A stretch of DNA of 64,000 nucleotides, taken from Stenogyne calaminthoides (Eukaryota > Streptophyta > Magnoliopsida > Lamiales > Lamiaceae). Below are positions 10,771-23,601 of the stretch, one piece after another. Every line of letters starts with the position of its first letter. The stretch's first letter is position 1. The notes below the pieces were generated by a model that worked only from the letters and a program-made list of their open reading frames with translations, made no database searches and was not told where the DNA came from. The DNA lies in NCBI GenBank assembly GCA_037126765.1, contig JBBCBC010000001.1, positions 35,634,804 through 35,698,803 on the forward strand, read 5' to 3'. The position numbers were made by a program, and so were the translations under genes.

Positions 10771-12492
10771 TGTGAGGTCCCGGTTAAACCCATTTTGCAC
10801 GTGCGGAAGCAAACATTTTAAAAGCGATGCATATAAAACAGGGGTGAGGGCAGAGTGATTACATATTTTTGCGTTTTAAGCTCATGTGTGTTGTGTTTTG
10901 CTTATAATCGAATGCATAAGACAATATAAGAACATAAAGCAGTAAACAACACAACAATTTTATAGTGGTTCGGACAACTCGTCCTACATCCACTCTTCCC
11001 TTCATGGGGCACCAACTTAACCAACTTAACCGACTGGACTTAGTTTAACGTGTTAGTCCAACACCCAACAGATGTTTACCGAGTTCACACTCAAACGGGA
11101 CTTATCACCCTCACGGGATTGCCTACCCTCCCTTTCGGGATTGCTAGATGTTTACCGAGTTCACACTCACCTACAAACTTAACCGACTCTTGAGTTTGGG
11201 TATAAGATTGTTTGGTTTCCAACTAGGTTGAGATTTTCCCTTACATTTGTTTAGCCTCAATGCTAAGGATGGGAAAATCTCTCTAAGCTTAGGATATGGC
11301 ATTTGTGCTTAGATCTAGGGTAGAACACTTTTGGATATATGTGTGTATTTCTTGCTCTGTGTTCTATGGTGGGAATGCTAGATGATTTGGCTCTGTAGCT
11401 TCAATGGTGTTTTCACACTCTTCCTCACACTTCCACACCGAATTATGAAGGAAGAACTTGTATTTATAGTGTGGATTTGAATGTTACCGTTGGATGGAGT
11501 CACATTCAAATCCATACTATTCTATAAACTTCTTCGACTTTTTCCAGTGGTTGTCTTCCTCTCATTGGTCCACGTCAAATTTGAATCTAACGGATATAAT
11601 CTTGAGGATCTTGAGTCTTGAGTTCTTGATTGAAATGAGACTTCTCTTCAGCCGGACCTTATCGTCGATCGGTATCTTGTCACTCGGTGACCGAGTTCGA
11701 TTCTTCTGTCTTCGAACAATCGACCCTCAGTCACTAAAGATTTCGAACTAGCGATCATCGGCCGGTTACGATTCTCGATGAATATGACTTCAATGACTTC
11801 TCTTGATGACTTCTTTCGATCTGGTATCTGCAGTTACGGTTTCGATGTCGATTTCTTCTCGCTGATCGATGGTTCACATAATCGGTCGATTATATATCAG
11901 TCGGCATATCGGTTTATCTGCATCGAATTAGTACATCGAGTTAGCATATTAGGTTAGCATGCTCGGTTTAGCACATCGATCTCAATCACGTCGATTTTGA
12001 TCATCGCTCATCTTCATATCGATCTCGATCACGTCGATCTCGTCGATCTCATCCTTTCCTCTTACGATGCAACCTTCTCTTGATCTTACGGTCGGTTTCT
12101 TTACGATCGACATGCGCTCTTACGATCACCGGATCGGTTAAATGCATTCTTACGATCACCGGATCGGCCTAAATGCAATGCCGATCATCGATGATCAGTA
12201 TTACAGTCATCGATCAAGTCATCTGGTCATCGATCTTACGTCACCGGCTTAGCTTTTCTTCTCTTCTGATTTTGCTCAGCTCATCAGTTAACTCCGGAAC
12301 TCATCTTACTCATCTAATCTCGATCAGTCTCGTCTGCAGCCTCGTTTGATCTCGATCATCTACGTCTGATTTCGTGAGTTCCCCCTCAATTTGTTCTCCC
12401 GTTCCCCCTCAACTTGTTATCTGTAAATTAGCTTCAATAACACAAGTTGATAATGTTTTGGCATAATTCATCAAAACTAAAATATCCCAACA
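10771..12492 (-). mobile_element. solo LTR of the element-3 Copia-like family
   Basis: It runs TGTGAGGTCCC...TCCCAACA on the plus strand, the reverse complement of the LTRs at 41849-43520 and 43729-45403, and is flanked by a perfect 5-bp TSD TAATT (10766-10770, 12493-12497). The TATA box of the LTR is visible as TATTTATA at 11461-11468. One LTR with intact TSD means the rest of the element was lost by recombination between its two LTRs. Much of 11690-12200 is CGAT-rich where family copies have CTGAT. Confidence 0.9.
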
Positions 12493-13694
12493 TAATTTAT
12501 TTATATAATCTTGAGTGTGTATGTCGTCAAGTTTTAAGGTGAATATATGCATTGCAGGTTATACTTAAGCTATTTATATGATCATTAGTGTGTGTTGTTG
12601 TATTGTATTGCAAGTTGGTTTTTTATAAAAAAAAATGTATAAGATATTTTAGAATTGACAAATTTTATAGGGAGTTGTATGTATATATTTGTTATTTTAT
12701 TTTATTTTCAAAAACTTTTGTGTAGGGAAGACATTTTATCTATGAAACACAATAATTGTCATTTGTATTTTATTAAAAATTCTATGGGTTTTACTTTTAC
12801 ATGTTGTCCAGAAGAGTGACTTGTCGTTTCTTTGCAATTTGTATGGTTTCTTAAGTTGAGAACATAAGTTGGTCTCACTTTAATTATCATTCCTATAACA
12901 CCTGTACATTTTTTTTTTACGGAACATCTGTACATTTAAATACATATATATATATATATATATACATATATATATGTGTGTGTAATTTATAGTAAAATAA
13001 TTACAATACTCAAATTAAAAGAACAAACCAGTCTTACTCATCAATCTTTGCCCTTTATAAAAAAATTCTAAATTGGTGAAGTTCACCAAAGGGGTCGACC
13101 TCAACATAGGAGTATTTTGCACATTATGCATCAATTTTAATCCAATTATTTTTTATCCCACTCTTTCTACAATCACCGCCTTATTTTGTACAATTTGGTG
13201 TTTTCTTGCTCTTTAACTACTCACAAAATTGGAACTAAAAGTGTAACAGAGCACCTTGCGAAGCTGTGAACGAATTGAGGAAATAAACTCAAAATGCAAA
13301 GTCATGAATTTTTCGTGAAAAAGTTGCATTTCCATTTGGAAAAAATATACACTAAAATAGTTTGTTGCATGTTAGAATTATCCAATCTTGACCAAAATAA
13401 AATAATATCACACCTGTGATCTCCACAGTTGTACCAAGACCACTTCTTTATGACAACATCAACCATTTCAGCAGTCTATACACAACCCTAAAATGGAAGT
13501 TCAGTAATTATAAGAAACTTGGGAGTAAGAAAATAGAAACAGAAAACACAAGAAGCAATTCTCTCCAAATATGATTTCGAACTCAACTTGTTTGTATGAC
13601 CTCGACACCTGTAATGGACTAATTAGCTTGAGCTAAAATAGATATAGCACATGTCAGGCCAAAGATTTTTCACCACAACAAGCATATTGTGGTG
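12493..13694. other. unannotated stretch with a TA microsatellite
   Basis: A (TA)n/(TG)n microsatellite lies at 12942-12983. No gene or transposon end was recognised; a few exon-like minus-strand stretches (about 13240-13270, 13425-13480) could not be tied to any family. Confidence 0.5.
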
Positions 13695-15324
13695 TGAAGG
13701 TCCCGAACGGGTTTCGTGAGGGCAGAAGTCTAGAGGGGAGGGGTGAATAGACTTCTAAAAAAAATTTCGTGCAAGATCAGGTGTGATGTCAGGTTGTCTA
13801 ATCAGAGTGCGAGTGAATCAGTTCGGACTGGTATCCAACTTACTGATCGCCTGATCGCAGATCAGTTCGGTGTCTATCAGTTTAACTGATGTGCGGAAGC
13901 TAGTTTTAACCCGTGTGAAAAACCAATTTTATAAGATCAGATTCTGAAGTCTGTTTTCAATCAGATGACTGAAATGTCAAGCTGATCAGATCAGTTGCTT
14001 GATGCAGACTGATCCTAACTCAGAATATGTATGCAGTTTAAAGTCAAGTTGTGTGCAATAGTGTAAAACAGTTAAGAGCAAGTAAATACACACAAGATTT
14101 TTATAGTGGTTCGGACAACCAGTCCTACGTCCACTCTTCCCTATCACAAGGGGCACCAACTTAACCAACTGGACTTAGTTTATTGTGTTAGTCCAACACA
14201 AAGACAACCAATGAGATGTTTATAGAGTTCTCTCACTCAACCGATCCCGTAAATCGAAAACTAGTCCGAATCTTGCTAAACAAACTTAACCTAACTTTGA
14301 GTTTGGGTAAAGATTTGTTGTTTGTTCCAACTGGAATTCTATCCTAGTTTTGAAGTAGCCTTAAGCTAGAGGATAAGAATTCTATTCTAAGAACTAATGA
14401 GATGAACACTTATAAAATAAACTTGAATTTTGTGTTCTTCGTGCGGAAATTTGCTTATGACTTGAGTTTGATGATAATTTCCGTGTCTTCACTCTGAAGA
14501 GTAATCTCATATTTATAGACCTCGAAATCAAAGAGCCGTTGGAGAGAAATTTGAATTTTAGGCTATTTTTGGTAGGTTGCAGGATTGATTTGACGTGCTT
14601 CAGGAACGACATGGCCGAAAGCGTTTATATTTGTCCTTTCTAGCCGTTTGACTTATGCAGCGCCGAATCCCGCATTGTCAGCTTCGTACATACGTGTCTC
14701 GTTCTCATTGGTTAACAAGTACACTGATTCAGTGTTTGTTCTACCAACTAAAGTTGACATTCTTCTTGTCTGATAGTACGTATGATCTGGTGTAACATCG
14801 GTTGACACCTGGTGTGAGCTGACCTGATCAGATAAAACTGATCAGTCTACCTGATAGAGTCTTCTGGTGTAAGTTGTCTTAGCTCAACTAGCAGACTCGA
14901 CTGATGTAGGTCTTCTGGTCTTGATCTTCTGGTAGTCATCTGATCTTCAGGTCTTCTGAACTTGAGCTTCATGTCTTCACCTGATCATCTGACTAACTAA
15001 CTCGTCTGATCTTCTGACCTCGTCTGGTCTTCTGACTCGTCTTATCTGGTCTTCTGACTTGACTTGTCTTCTGAACTTATCTGGTCTTCTGACTTGATTT
15101 ATCTTCTGACCTTATCTGGTCTTCTGACTTGACTTGTCTTCTGACCTGACCTATACATATTGAGTTCCCCCTCAATATGTGACCTATCTTATACATCAGC
15201 TGTCTATACATTTCAGCTGGTCATCCTATCTTGATTCTAAGTCATCAGTCAGCTAACAGGTCTGACTGGTCCTATTACAACTGTTTTGGCATTTCCATCA
15301 AAACTTAATACAGATTTCCCAACA
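13695..15324 (-). mobile_element. solo LTR of the Copia element-1 family
   Basis: Runs TGAAGGTCCCGAACGGG...ATTTCCCAACA, the reverse complement of the LTRs at 23602 and 35704 along its length. Flanks are TGGTG (13690-13694) and TGATG (15325-15329), a 5-bp TSD with one mismatch. As at 10771, only one LTR survives. This copy keeps the CTGAT/CAGAT words that are missing from the 5' LTR of element 1. Confidence 0.88.
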
Positions 15325-16565
15325 TGATGATTAATATTTGATGGAATACCAACTTCTATATTAACAATAAATATAAGAGAAACACATAAAATAAATTCAA
15401 ATATTACAACAGAAAACATTCTCAAATTTATCAAGATGAACTAACCTCTTAAGTCTCCTCCCTCCTCCACTTCCTCCTCGAAACCACTCGTCCACACTGA
15501 CTTGAAGTGCGTCGACATTTGCCCATTATCCTCTAACTCACTCAGACAAACTAAAACGGTGTGGACATTTCAGAATCGCACCTTGCTCACAGGTTATTAC
15601 CTGATGGGTATCCTTGACTGAACCAAACCTATGTCCTACTCGTACCACCCCAGTCTGGAAATGCTTCACGGAGAGGAATGGTACCAAAGATATGACGTTC
15701 ACAGAGAAATTCATTTGGATCAGTTTAGTTTCACAATGCGTTTAGTTTAGGAATGAGGGAGAAAGAAAATTGAAAAGACTCATATTAACTTCACTTTAAT
15801 TAAATTAATTAGAGAGGAAGATTAGTAGTTTCACGCCTCATTGAGGATGTGAAAACAAAACTGAAAAGTTTCACATTAATTTGAATGTATTTAAATTAAT
15901 TAGAGAAGGTTGAAATTGTATGGTAAGAAATAATGCATGGGTAAAATCGTCAAAAAAAATTTCCCACATGCAAGCCAATTTTTAATATAGTATGGATTAT
16001 CATGAATGGTTCAGAACATTCCAATAACTTTATCATTGGAGCCTTGTGGATGAGGTTTCTTTTAATGGTCTGTTTTGAGGATGATTATCAACCTTGACGG
16101 TAGACGACTAAGTAGCAATTGGCGACCAACGTCAATAACAGTTGACGGTCGACGTCACCTGATATCGATAACTAAACACAAAAACACAAGTAGAATAACA
16201 TAATTAGTTCAAAAATATTAGGTAATGGAATTATGAACGAAGATATTTATGTTTTTATTTATGTTATGATTTGATTTGATTATATTTAGGTTCATATTTC
16301 TTGTTCGGTAAGTATTTCATATTATAAATGATCATGATCAGGTTTCAACATATAATTAGGGAGTTGAATTTTTATTAATGAAAAACGTGAATATCTCTTT
16401 TACAGTATTCTTGTACGGATCAATGTATTTAAATTTGTCACTTTTCCGGTATTTTTAGAATCAAAAGATACGTGGGTGTTCTTATGCTCTTCGTATATTC
16501 ATCTTTATTATACACCTCCAAAATACTAGTATTTACTTTTATATTAGCAATTGAATCACAATATT
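15325..16565. other. unannotated stretch
   Basis: About 15440-15720 has balanced composition and short open minus-strand stretches that could be an old exon, but I recognise no family. The rest is AT-rich with no clear repeat. Confidence 0.4.
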
Positions 16566-18367
16566 TGTTAGAGTTAAGAGAATGGATGCACACTTAAAAA
16601 TATATAAACTTAATATATTGATAATTTAAGAAGTTGAAAAGACAAAATACGGGATAAATCCCATCCCAAACCAAAAGGCCAATTCCTACGGAAATATTCC
16701 GTCCCAAGCCGGAGCCGTAAATACTGATCTCCAAGATAATCTCACTAGGAGACACAAAGACACTATATATAAACTAATAACCATAAACCTAACTTAGGCC
16801 CCAAGAAACTAAGCCCATGGGCCAATTTATTCAATGACTGAAACTAAAACATCGAACAATAATTAATAGAAATAAATAGCGTATCAATTCCCTTCCTTTC
16901 GAAAACGGCCTTGTCCTCAAGTCTGAAAATTGAACAAAAAAAGGTGATATTCATCTTCATCCAAAACAACAACAACACAGAGCGAACTCTTAGCACATAG
17001 GTGTTGTGGAGAATATGTTCCGGACATCTAAAGCAAAGACCTTTGGCTCGAAGGTCACGGTATTCCGATTGTAACATTTGACGGCATTGACGAGACCCTT
17101 GATTAACTGAATACCCCGCCGACTCATTAGGATTCTTGCCACTGGAGCCTACTTCAGACTGTTTAGTCGTATTAAGGCTCCGCACAAATGTAGAAGGATC
17201 GAATTGGGTGCAAATAGACCGAGAATAGCTCAAGTTCTCAAAAGAAAAAAAAAACGATTTGGCACAAAGGACTAATTTGGCGGGCCAGAGAACGAACGTC
17301 CCGCGTGCAAGCCTGCCATTGCATTAATTTCCCGTTCAATTTCGCAGGCTATGTGCATCGCTGACTTATGCCTTTCACATCCCGAGAGTGCATACGGACA
17401 TGAATGTCCTCAAGGAACCCTTGAAGGAATATACCAAGAGCATCAGGTTTTATGAGAGTCGGAACAACAACGAGACAAGTAATAAAGGAGTTTACATACT
17501 CGTCCATTGTTCCTGTTTGGCGCGTCAAGGCCAAATATTCACATGGATTGGCACGGGGGTCATCCCCATAACGCCGAAGTAATTTGACGGTGAACTTGTG
17601 CCAACTCAAATTCGGCTAGTCATTCACCAACCACTGCATCCAATGGAGGGCATTACCCTCCATTGCCACTAAGGCATAGTCCAGTTTCATATCGAGCGTT
17701 GTGTTATCAACCCAGAAAAACTGCTCCGCCCTAGCAATCTAGGCCGAAGGATTTTCACCAGTAAACCCCGACAATTCCAGTTTCGCTAGTGATGGGGTCG
17801 GCGAAGAGGCAGGGGCAGGCTATAGCCCCTGTGTCGCCGAAGAGGACCCGTCGTCTGCAGGTCCCTTCCCTCGCATACTTGCGCGCAGTAGGGCTTGCAT
17901 CTCCGTAAAACCCATCGTGACCGAAGCTTTTACCGCTTCCACATCAGTTTGCAGGGCTTCCATGCTCTTCTCCAACGTCTCAATCCTGTCTTTGTTGAAC
18001 ATAGATCGCGTGTTCGTCATGGCAATTCCGGCAGGTCGGACCAATTTATTAGAGTGAAGAGAATGGATGCACACTTAACGATAAATAAACTCAATATATT
18101 GATAATTTAAGAAGGTGAAAAGACAAAATACGGGATAAATCCCGTCCCAAGCCAAAAGGCCGATTCCTACGAAAATATTCCGTCCCAAGCCGAAATCGTA
18201 AATACTGATCTCCAAGATAATCTCACTAGAAGACACAGAGACGCTATATATAAACTAATAACCCTAAACCTAACTTAGGCTCCAAAAAATTAAACTCATG
18301 GGCCAACTTATTCAATGACTTAAACTAAAACACTGAACAATAATTAATAGAAATAAATAGCGTATCA
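16566..18367 (-). mobile_element. gag-only Gypsy-type LTR element (TR-GAG like)
   Basis: Two 321-bp LTRs (16566-16886 and 18047-18367), starting TGTTAGAG (one copy TATTAGAG) and ending GCGTATCA, enclose only 1.16 kb. A perfect TSD ATATT lies at 16561-16565 and 18368-18372. The coding strand is minus, so 18047-18367 is the 5' LTR. The sequence next to it (TTGGTCCGACCTGCC) is not the initiator-Met primer site used by the Copia elements here. There is no room for protease, reverse transcriptase or integrase, so mobility would need a partner element. Confidence 0.88.
16887..18020 (-). pseudogene. Gypsy-type gag, broken
   Basis: The start ATG (18018-18020) is 27 bp inside the 5' LTR. The N-terminal part (to about 17820) has a heptad-like stretch, IETLEKSMEALQ, as seen in Gypsy gag. 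After a stop the frame continues with SGFTGENPSA and, at 17349-17609, the retrotransposon gag core (FTVKLLRRYGDDP, then EYVNSF and FLQGF). The nucleocapsid end is reached near 17030 as YRDLRAKGLCFRC, the first half of a CCHC knuckle, and is then cut off. Gag coats the RNA in virus-like particles; this copy has stops and frame breaks and cannot make a complete product. Confidence 0.8.
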
Positions 18368-18372
18368 ATATT

Positions 18373-19235
18373 TTTAAGACTACACTAAACACACCTCCAA
18401 AATTACTATACGTACCCCATTTATTATATGCACCGGTTAAAATAGTTAATTATTTTAAACAACTATACACACCATATGTTTTGAGAATTATAACCTTTCT
18501 TTTTTTATTTAAAGAAAAATATGACCAAGTAAGCCCATGATTATAAATATTTTTTTCATTAAAATTCTTTCCCTTTGTCAATAATTAAGCAGAAGGAAGA
18601 ATCAAGATTAAACGAGGCGAATGTTAGACAAAATATAATAAATTGAATAATGTTATTCTAACATCATCATTATTTCTTAAAAGAAAATTTAAACCAAAAA
18701 AATATGTGAGTAATGATAAAAAGAGATCATCTCACATATCTCATTTCATGAAACAAAATTCCATTTTATAGACATCTGACCTAATTAACAAAGAGAATCC
18801 CAACTGAGAACACAAATTTAATTAATTTGATGAAATTTGTAAGGAATTTAACCTGAAAATAGAAACTAGAGTCATCTGAGATGTAAAGAAGAATTAATCT
18901 TCATCTGATGTACATGATAACATGATAGTCATCCAACCTTTGGAATCTTATAATCTATGTACACAAAGGTATATACCTTTACCACTAGAAGAGAAAATCT
19001 ATGAGAAGAAAACTAATAAGTGCTCTTGTTGTAATCTATTACAAAGAACACAATCAATAAAATTGTGGAGCAGGTAGACGTACCTTACTTGCACCATATA
19101 CATACACCAATCTTAGAACACAAAGGTGTCTACATTTTCTCCATATTCGCTGCAGAAATCTTCCTACTTAATACAAACTAAACATCAGCACGAGGTTCTC
19201 GATGCCTCAATTTCTTTGAATAGCAAACTTACTTA
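18373..19235. other. unannotated AT-rich stretch
   Basis: No gene, LTR or inverted repeat recognised. Confidence 0.5.
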
Positions 19236-19244
19236 TATAAAGGT

Positions 19245-19667
19245 GGGAAAATTGTTTGTTTAGACCAGTAACATACGGGGTTGTGTTTTAAGGTTAATAA
19301 TTTTACGAGCTTGAAAATGTAGGGCAGTATGTTTTAAAATATGTAAATATAGGACAATATGTTTTAAAATCTATAAATGTAGGACAATCAAGCCCGAATA
19401 AGCTCAAATCGGGCTAAAATGTCACATCAGTATCATAATAGCCTTACATTTATAAATTTACGAACTTGTGAACATAGGACACTATGTTTTCAAAATCTGT
19501 AAATGTAGGATAATCTTGCAAAATTGCAGCCCGATTTGGGCTTATTCGGGTTCGATTGTCCTACATTTATAGATTTTAAAACATATTGTCTTACATTTCC
19601 AAGCCCGTAAAATTATTATCCTTAAAACACAACTCCCCAAGTTATTGGCCTGAAAAACATTATCCCC
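19245..19667. mobile_element. MULE-type MITE, 423 bp
   Basis: Flanked by a perfect 9-bp TSD TATAAAGGT (19236-19244 and 19668-19676). Arms begin GGGAAAATTGTTTG and GGGGATAATGTTTTT and pair for over 100 bp (shared AGTTGTGTTTTAAGG, TAATAATTTTACG, ATGTAGGACAAT). The centre has mirrored AGCCCGAATAAGC / GGGCTTATTCGGG. No protein. Confidence 0.88.
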
Positions 19668-19676
19668 TATAAAGGT

Positions 19677-20469
19677 CGGCTGCATTACTGCCTCAGATGC
19701 GTCAATCTAGTTATGCATAACTCTTTCTCTCTGTGCAACGGTTATGTGCATACATATATAGTGGTCAAACAAACACTTGACTACTTATATTTTTGTATGA
19801 ATTAATTCCACACCATTTTACCTCTAAAGTCAACATGTTTCTCAACCTTTCAAAAGAATCCATCAAAATTTAATCTCTGAAACAGGTAATAACAAACCAG
19901 AATATAATAGTTCGACAAACGAGTCAAAGAACTCAAAACAAGTTAAAATTACTTATATTATAAATTGTTGTGTTTTCTAATCTTAACCACATTGAATATT
20001 ATAAGCTCAGATTCGGTATTATATTCAATTAAATTAGTAAGGACTACAAGATTAAAACTTAGACTGCACATATGCTACGAACTCTAGAAGATTTCTATAG
20101 CTAGAGGAAGCTTGTAAGTATTTAACATAATATAAACTAATGTGTCTTCTAGTCTTAACCGAATTGAATACGAGAAGCTCAAGTTGAGAATACCCTTACC
20201 TCAAGAAATGTGGCTCGCTCCATTCTTCCATCTTCGGTAAATAAAATAGACAACGAAAATTTGTCATTAAAATACCACACGGGCTGCTGATTTTTTTCAC
20301 AGCAGCTTGTCAAAGTGAACTTTGTGGACCAGGACCAGGAGATATATTCTAGAACAAAACCAGCATCATAGTAATCTCATCAGGCCTCATGCCTTCACTC
20401 CGCATTCTTCTCAACAATCTTCACATACCCATCTATCATCGTACTTCAAGAAACCAAATTGATCGTAGG
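19677..20469. other. unannotated stretch downstream of the PPR relic
   Basis: No gene recognised; AT-rich, possibly the 3' region of the minus-strand PPR relic. Confidence 0.4.
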
Positions 20470-22328
20470 CTATACATCCTTTGGCACAAGCTCCTTAACC
20501 TTATTGAAAAGAATACCATTTTGACCTTCCTTTTGTAGATGATCCAGGAACATCATAAAAGTAGTTGCATCCACTGAAAATTCATTTAACTTCATTTCTT
20601 CCAACAGTGGAATTGCATCATAAGGCTCATTTCTTTTAAGCAAACCCTGGACAAAGACGTTGTAGGTCACGCTATTAGGTAAGAGACCACTTTTTTCCAT
20701 GCTTATAAGAAAATCCTTAGCCTCCTACATTTTCCCTTCTTCACAAAGTGCACCAATAAGGATGGTAAATGCAATAACGCATGGCTGCAAACCTTTGGAA
20801 AGCAGTTCGTTGAACAGATTTATTGCGATGCCATGCTTATTATCCTTGCACAATCCTTCAATGACGATACTATATGATACAATGTCAGGACTAAAGCCTT
20901 TGCTTTCCATCATCTGCAAAAACGATTCCAACCCTTCCAACACTATATTGCAACACTATATTGCAAGTCATTATATCTGGAGACAATCGCCGAGTCTGCA
21001 TCTCTTTAAAAAGCTTGAAGCCATCAGCATATCTGCCTACACGAAATAATCCCTGCATCATGGTAGTATAAGAAACCACTGTATGTTCTAACCCCTGGCA
21101 AGGAATTTCAAGAAAAAGATGTCAAGCTTCGTTCACATGACCCTTTTTGCAATATCCATTCATCAAGCTACAATAGCTCGAAATGATAGGCTTGAGGCCC
21201 GATCGCACTACTGAATCAAAAACTTCTCGGGCTTTATCCATCTCTCCCTACAAACAGTACCCGTCTATCAAGGCATTATAAGTGACGACATCAGGTTGAA
21301 CATTTAATTGACTCATAATCTTGAAAACATCCTCAGCATCTTTCAACAATCCCTCCTTGCAGTAAGCATCCACTAAAAGTAACCACATTGGGGGGAGATT
21401 TTATGAGCCACCATCTTAGTTAATAAGTTTTTCGCCTCCTTCCACCTACAAAAATTGCACAGGCCTTGTAACAGTGAACTATAACATTAGGGGACATGCC
21501 CTTTTCGGTCAATTTACTGAAGATTCCAAGGGCGTGATCAACCATTCGGTCCTTGCACAAACTATCAATTACCGTGGTATAAGCTTTAATATTGGGTTTG
21601 CATCTTCGTTTCTCCAATAAAATGAGCAAATAATGGGCCCTGAGAGTGCGTCCCGCTTTGCATAACCCGTTTATCACAATAAGATACGTAACTTCATTCA
21701 ACTCACATAGTTTCTCTCTCAGCAACTTCATGAACAGTTGTTCGGCCTCCCCGATCTTTCCTTCCAAGAAAGGCCCTTTAATGAGAGTACTGAAAGTTAC
21801 TACATTAGGTGTATAGCCACGCTTCACAATGCTGCCTAATACTGCAAACGCAAAATTGATACGATTCACAAGGCAAAAGCAATCAATTGCAATAGCGAAG
21901 GTGTAATTGTCAACAGGAGCATCCCGTTGAAGCATTTTGACGAACAGGTGGAGTGCAACAGAGTGCTGCTTCATCTTCACAAGAACATACAGCAATCTCG
22001 TGAAATCTATGACGGAAGGAAGGGGATTCAGTGATACCATTTCCTGAAACAAAGAGATAGCATCTTCGGGGCGACGGATACACCCAAAATCAAATCTTGG
22101 CTTGGAGGAGGAAAAGTGTCTGTGTTGGTGAGTGAATGTGGGATTATGAAAATGAAAGGAGGATACAAGAAAAGGAGAATAAGAATAAGGAAAAGAAATG
22201 GAATGAGTAGCTGAGAAAGAACCAATTCCTCTGCAAATCGCCGGAACAGCGTAGTTCAATCTCATACTTTTGTTCTCAACGGTGAGATTTTCAAGGGGGA
22301 GGGGACTCGAGTAAATAACGAGGTTCAA
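20470..22328 (-). pseudogene. P-class PPR protein, RFL-like, broken
   Basis: The first 302 codons (22328-21420) are open: a Ser/Phe/His-rich N-terminus that looks like a mitochondrial targeting peptide (the Met at 22265 is an alternative start), then 35-residue PPR units recognisable by PNVVTFSTLIKG, YLIVINGLCKAGR and YTTVIDSLCKDR. PPRs of this kind bind organelle RNA one base per repeat. Further repeats follow, for example VQPDVVTYNALIDGYC, VVSYTTMMQGLFRVGR, FSPDIVSYSIVIEGLC and NSVTYNVFVQGLLKR, ending at 20470, but they fall in different frames with at least two internal stops near 21185-21250 and several shifts. The repeat spacing and wording resemble restorer-of-fertility-like (RFL) proteins. 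Its surroundings show no CWG/CG patch, so the breaks look real. Confidence 0.85.
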
Positions 22329-22638
22329 AAAAATTTATTCCACTTATTTAAAAAAATTATCCTCATTTATTATTACCATTATTATTATTTTCAAACAATT
22401 ATCCTCAGTTATTAAGTGGAGTACTACTTATTTCTTAAAAAAAAAACTCATTTATTTATGATTTTAACAATTAATACTACTTTAAGATAAGTTGTTATTG
22501 AATGACAAACTTTACTTTTATATAAAATATTTTACGAATTTAGGATTTGTGATATATGGCGTGCAGAACAGATTGAGAAACGTTTAAATCTATAGTGAAA
22601 AATTCTCGAATCTTGTGCTTGTTGTTAGTAACAATATA
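22329..22638. other. upstream region of the PPR relic
   Basis: AT-rich; no distinct feature recognised. Confidence 0.4.
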
Positions 22639-22922
22639 CTCCATCTGTCCCAAAGAAATCTGCCCAACTTTATGGCACAAATGTTAAGAAAAATGTGTAA
22701 TGAGTGAATGTTGAGAGGTAATGTAGTAAATTTATATGTATAAAGTAATGAATTAAATGGATTGAATGTATATGTGGGCCTCAAAAGTAATGATATTTGA
22801 TGAAAATATGTGAATATTGTGAGGATAAAGTTAAGTAAGGGGTTTCCTTTTTTGGGTGTGCAAATTTTTGGGGGACGTCCCAAAATGAAAATTGGGTAAA
22901 TTTTTCTGGGACGGAGGGAAAA
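22639..22922. mobile_element. Stowaway-type MITE
   Basis: Left end TA-CTCCATCTGTCCCAAAG, right end CTGGGACGGAGGG, with inner arms sharing ATCTGCCCAAC / GGGTAAATTT. Right boundary is a few bases uncertain. Confidence 0.75.
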
Positions 22923-23027
22923 CTATTTTACATGTCATTTAATTATGGTAATTACTGATCGCGATTGCATGATTTAGTTCATGGTAATTATCAAATGAAT
23001 GTATAAATTCATTATATTTTTAAGAGT

Positions 23028-23212
23028 AGGTCTCGTGTGCATCAGTGCAATTCAAGTGTATTATTGAAACATACACTTTGTTCTCTTGAAACATTCAATT
23101 TATTTACACTGAAACATTAACTTGTTCAATGTAAAACAAGTTAAGTGTTTCATGAAAACAAGTTGCACATTTCAAAAATATAATTTAATTGCACGGGGCA
23201 CTTGGTGCTAGG
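23028..23212. mobile_element. MITE of the AGGTCT family, copy C
   Basis: Starts AGGTCTCGTGTGCATC; arms share GTGCAAT and AACTTGTTTT words with copies A and B but are more diverged. Non-coding. Confidence 0.6.
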
Positions 23213-23488
23213 GGTGTTAATGGTGAGGACCAAAATGGATATTTAAATATATTCGTGTCTATACCAAATTTTCGCTTTTTAAAATTCGAGTGTCCGTGCC
23301 GAAATTTTGATATAGATCTGTATGTATTTTTTTATACATTGGTACAGTTTGCAACATATTTTCTATTACAATAAATTAGATTGGATCAACAGATCAGATC
23401 GAATTAACGGATTTTTACTTTGTTTTTTCTATTCGCTCATTTTTCTTTATACTATGCGTTGCACTTAAAAGTTAATATTTAATAGACT

Positions 23489-23596
23489 AGGTCTTGTATG
23501 CACGGAGTGCACTGTGCATTTCATAGTGTATTTTAAAAACTTGCAACTTGTTGCACTGAAATTTTTGACTTGTTACTCTGAAATGTTCAACTATAT
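23489..23596. mobile_element. partial MITE of the AGGTCT family, copy D
   Basis: Only the left arm is present (AGGTCTTGTATGCACGG..GTGCACTGTGCATT). It stops at the TSD of Copia element 1. The other arm is not seen after that element's right end at 37291, so it was probably incomplete before the insertion. Confidence 0.6.
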
Positions 23597-23601
23597 TTTA
23601 C

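Noticed and set aside
12942..12983. TA-rich run as a promoter
   Set aside because: A plain (TA)n/(TG)n microsatellite with no ORF downstream.
13240..15750. Exon-like stretches on the minus strand (13240-13270, 13425-13480, 15450-15720) on both sides of the solo LTR
   Set aside because: Splice sites are weak and no protein family was recognised; not enough to call a gene.
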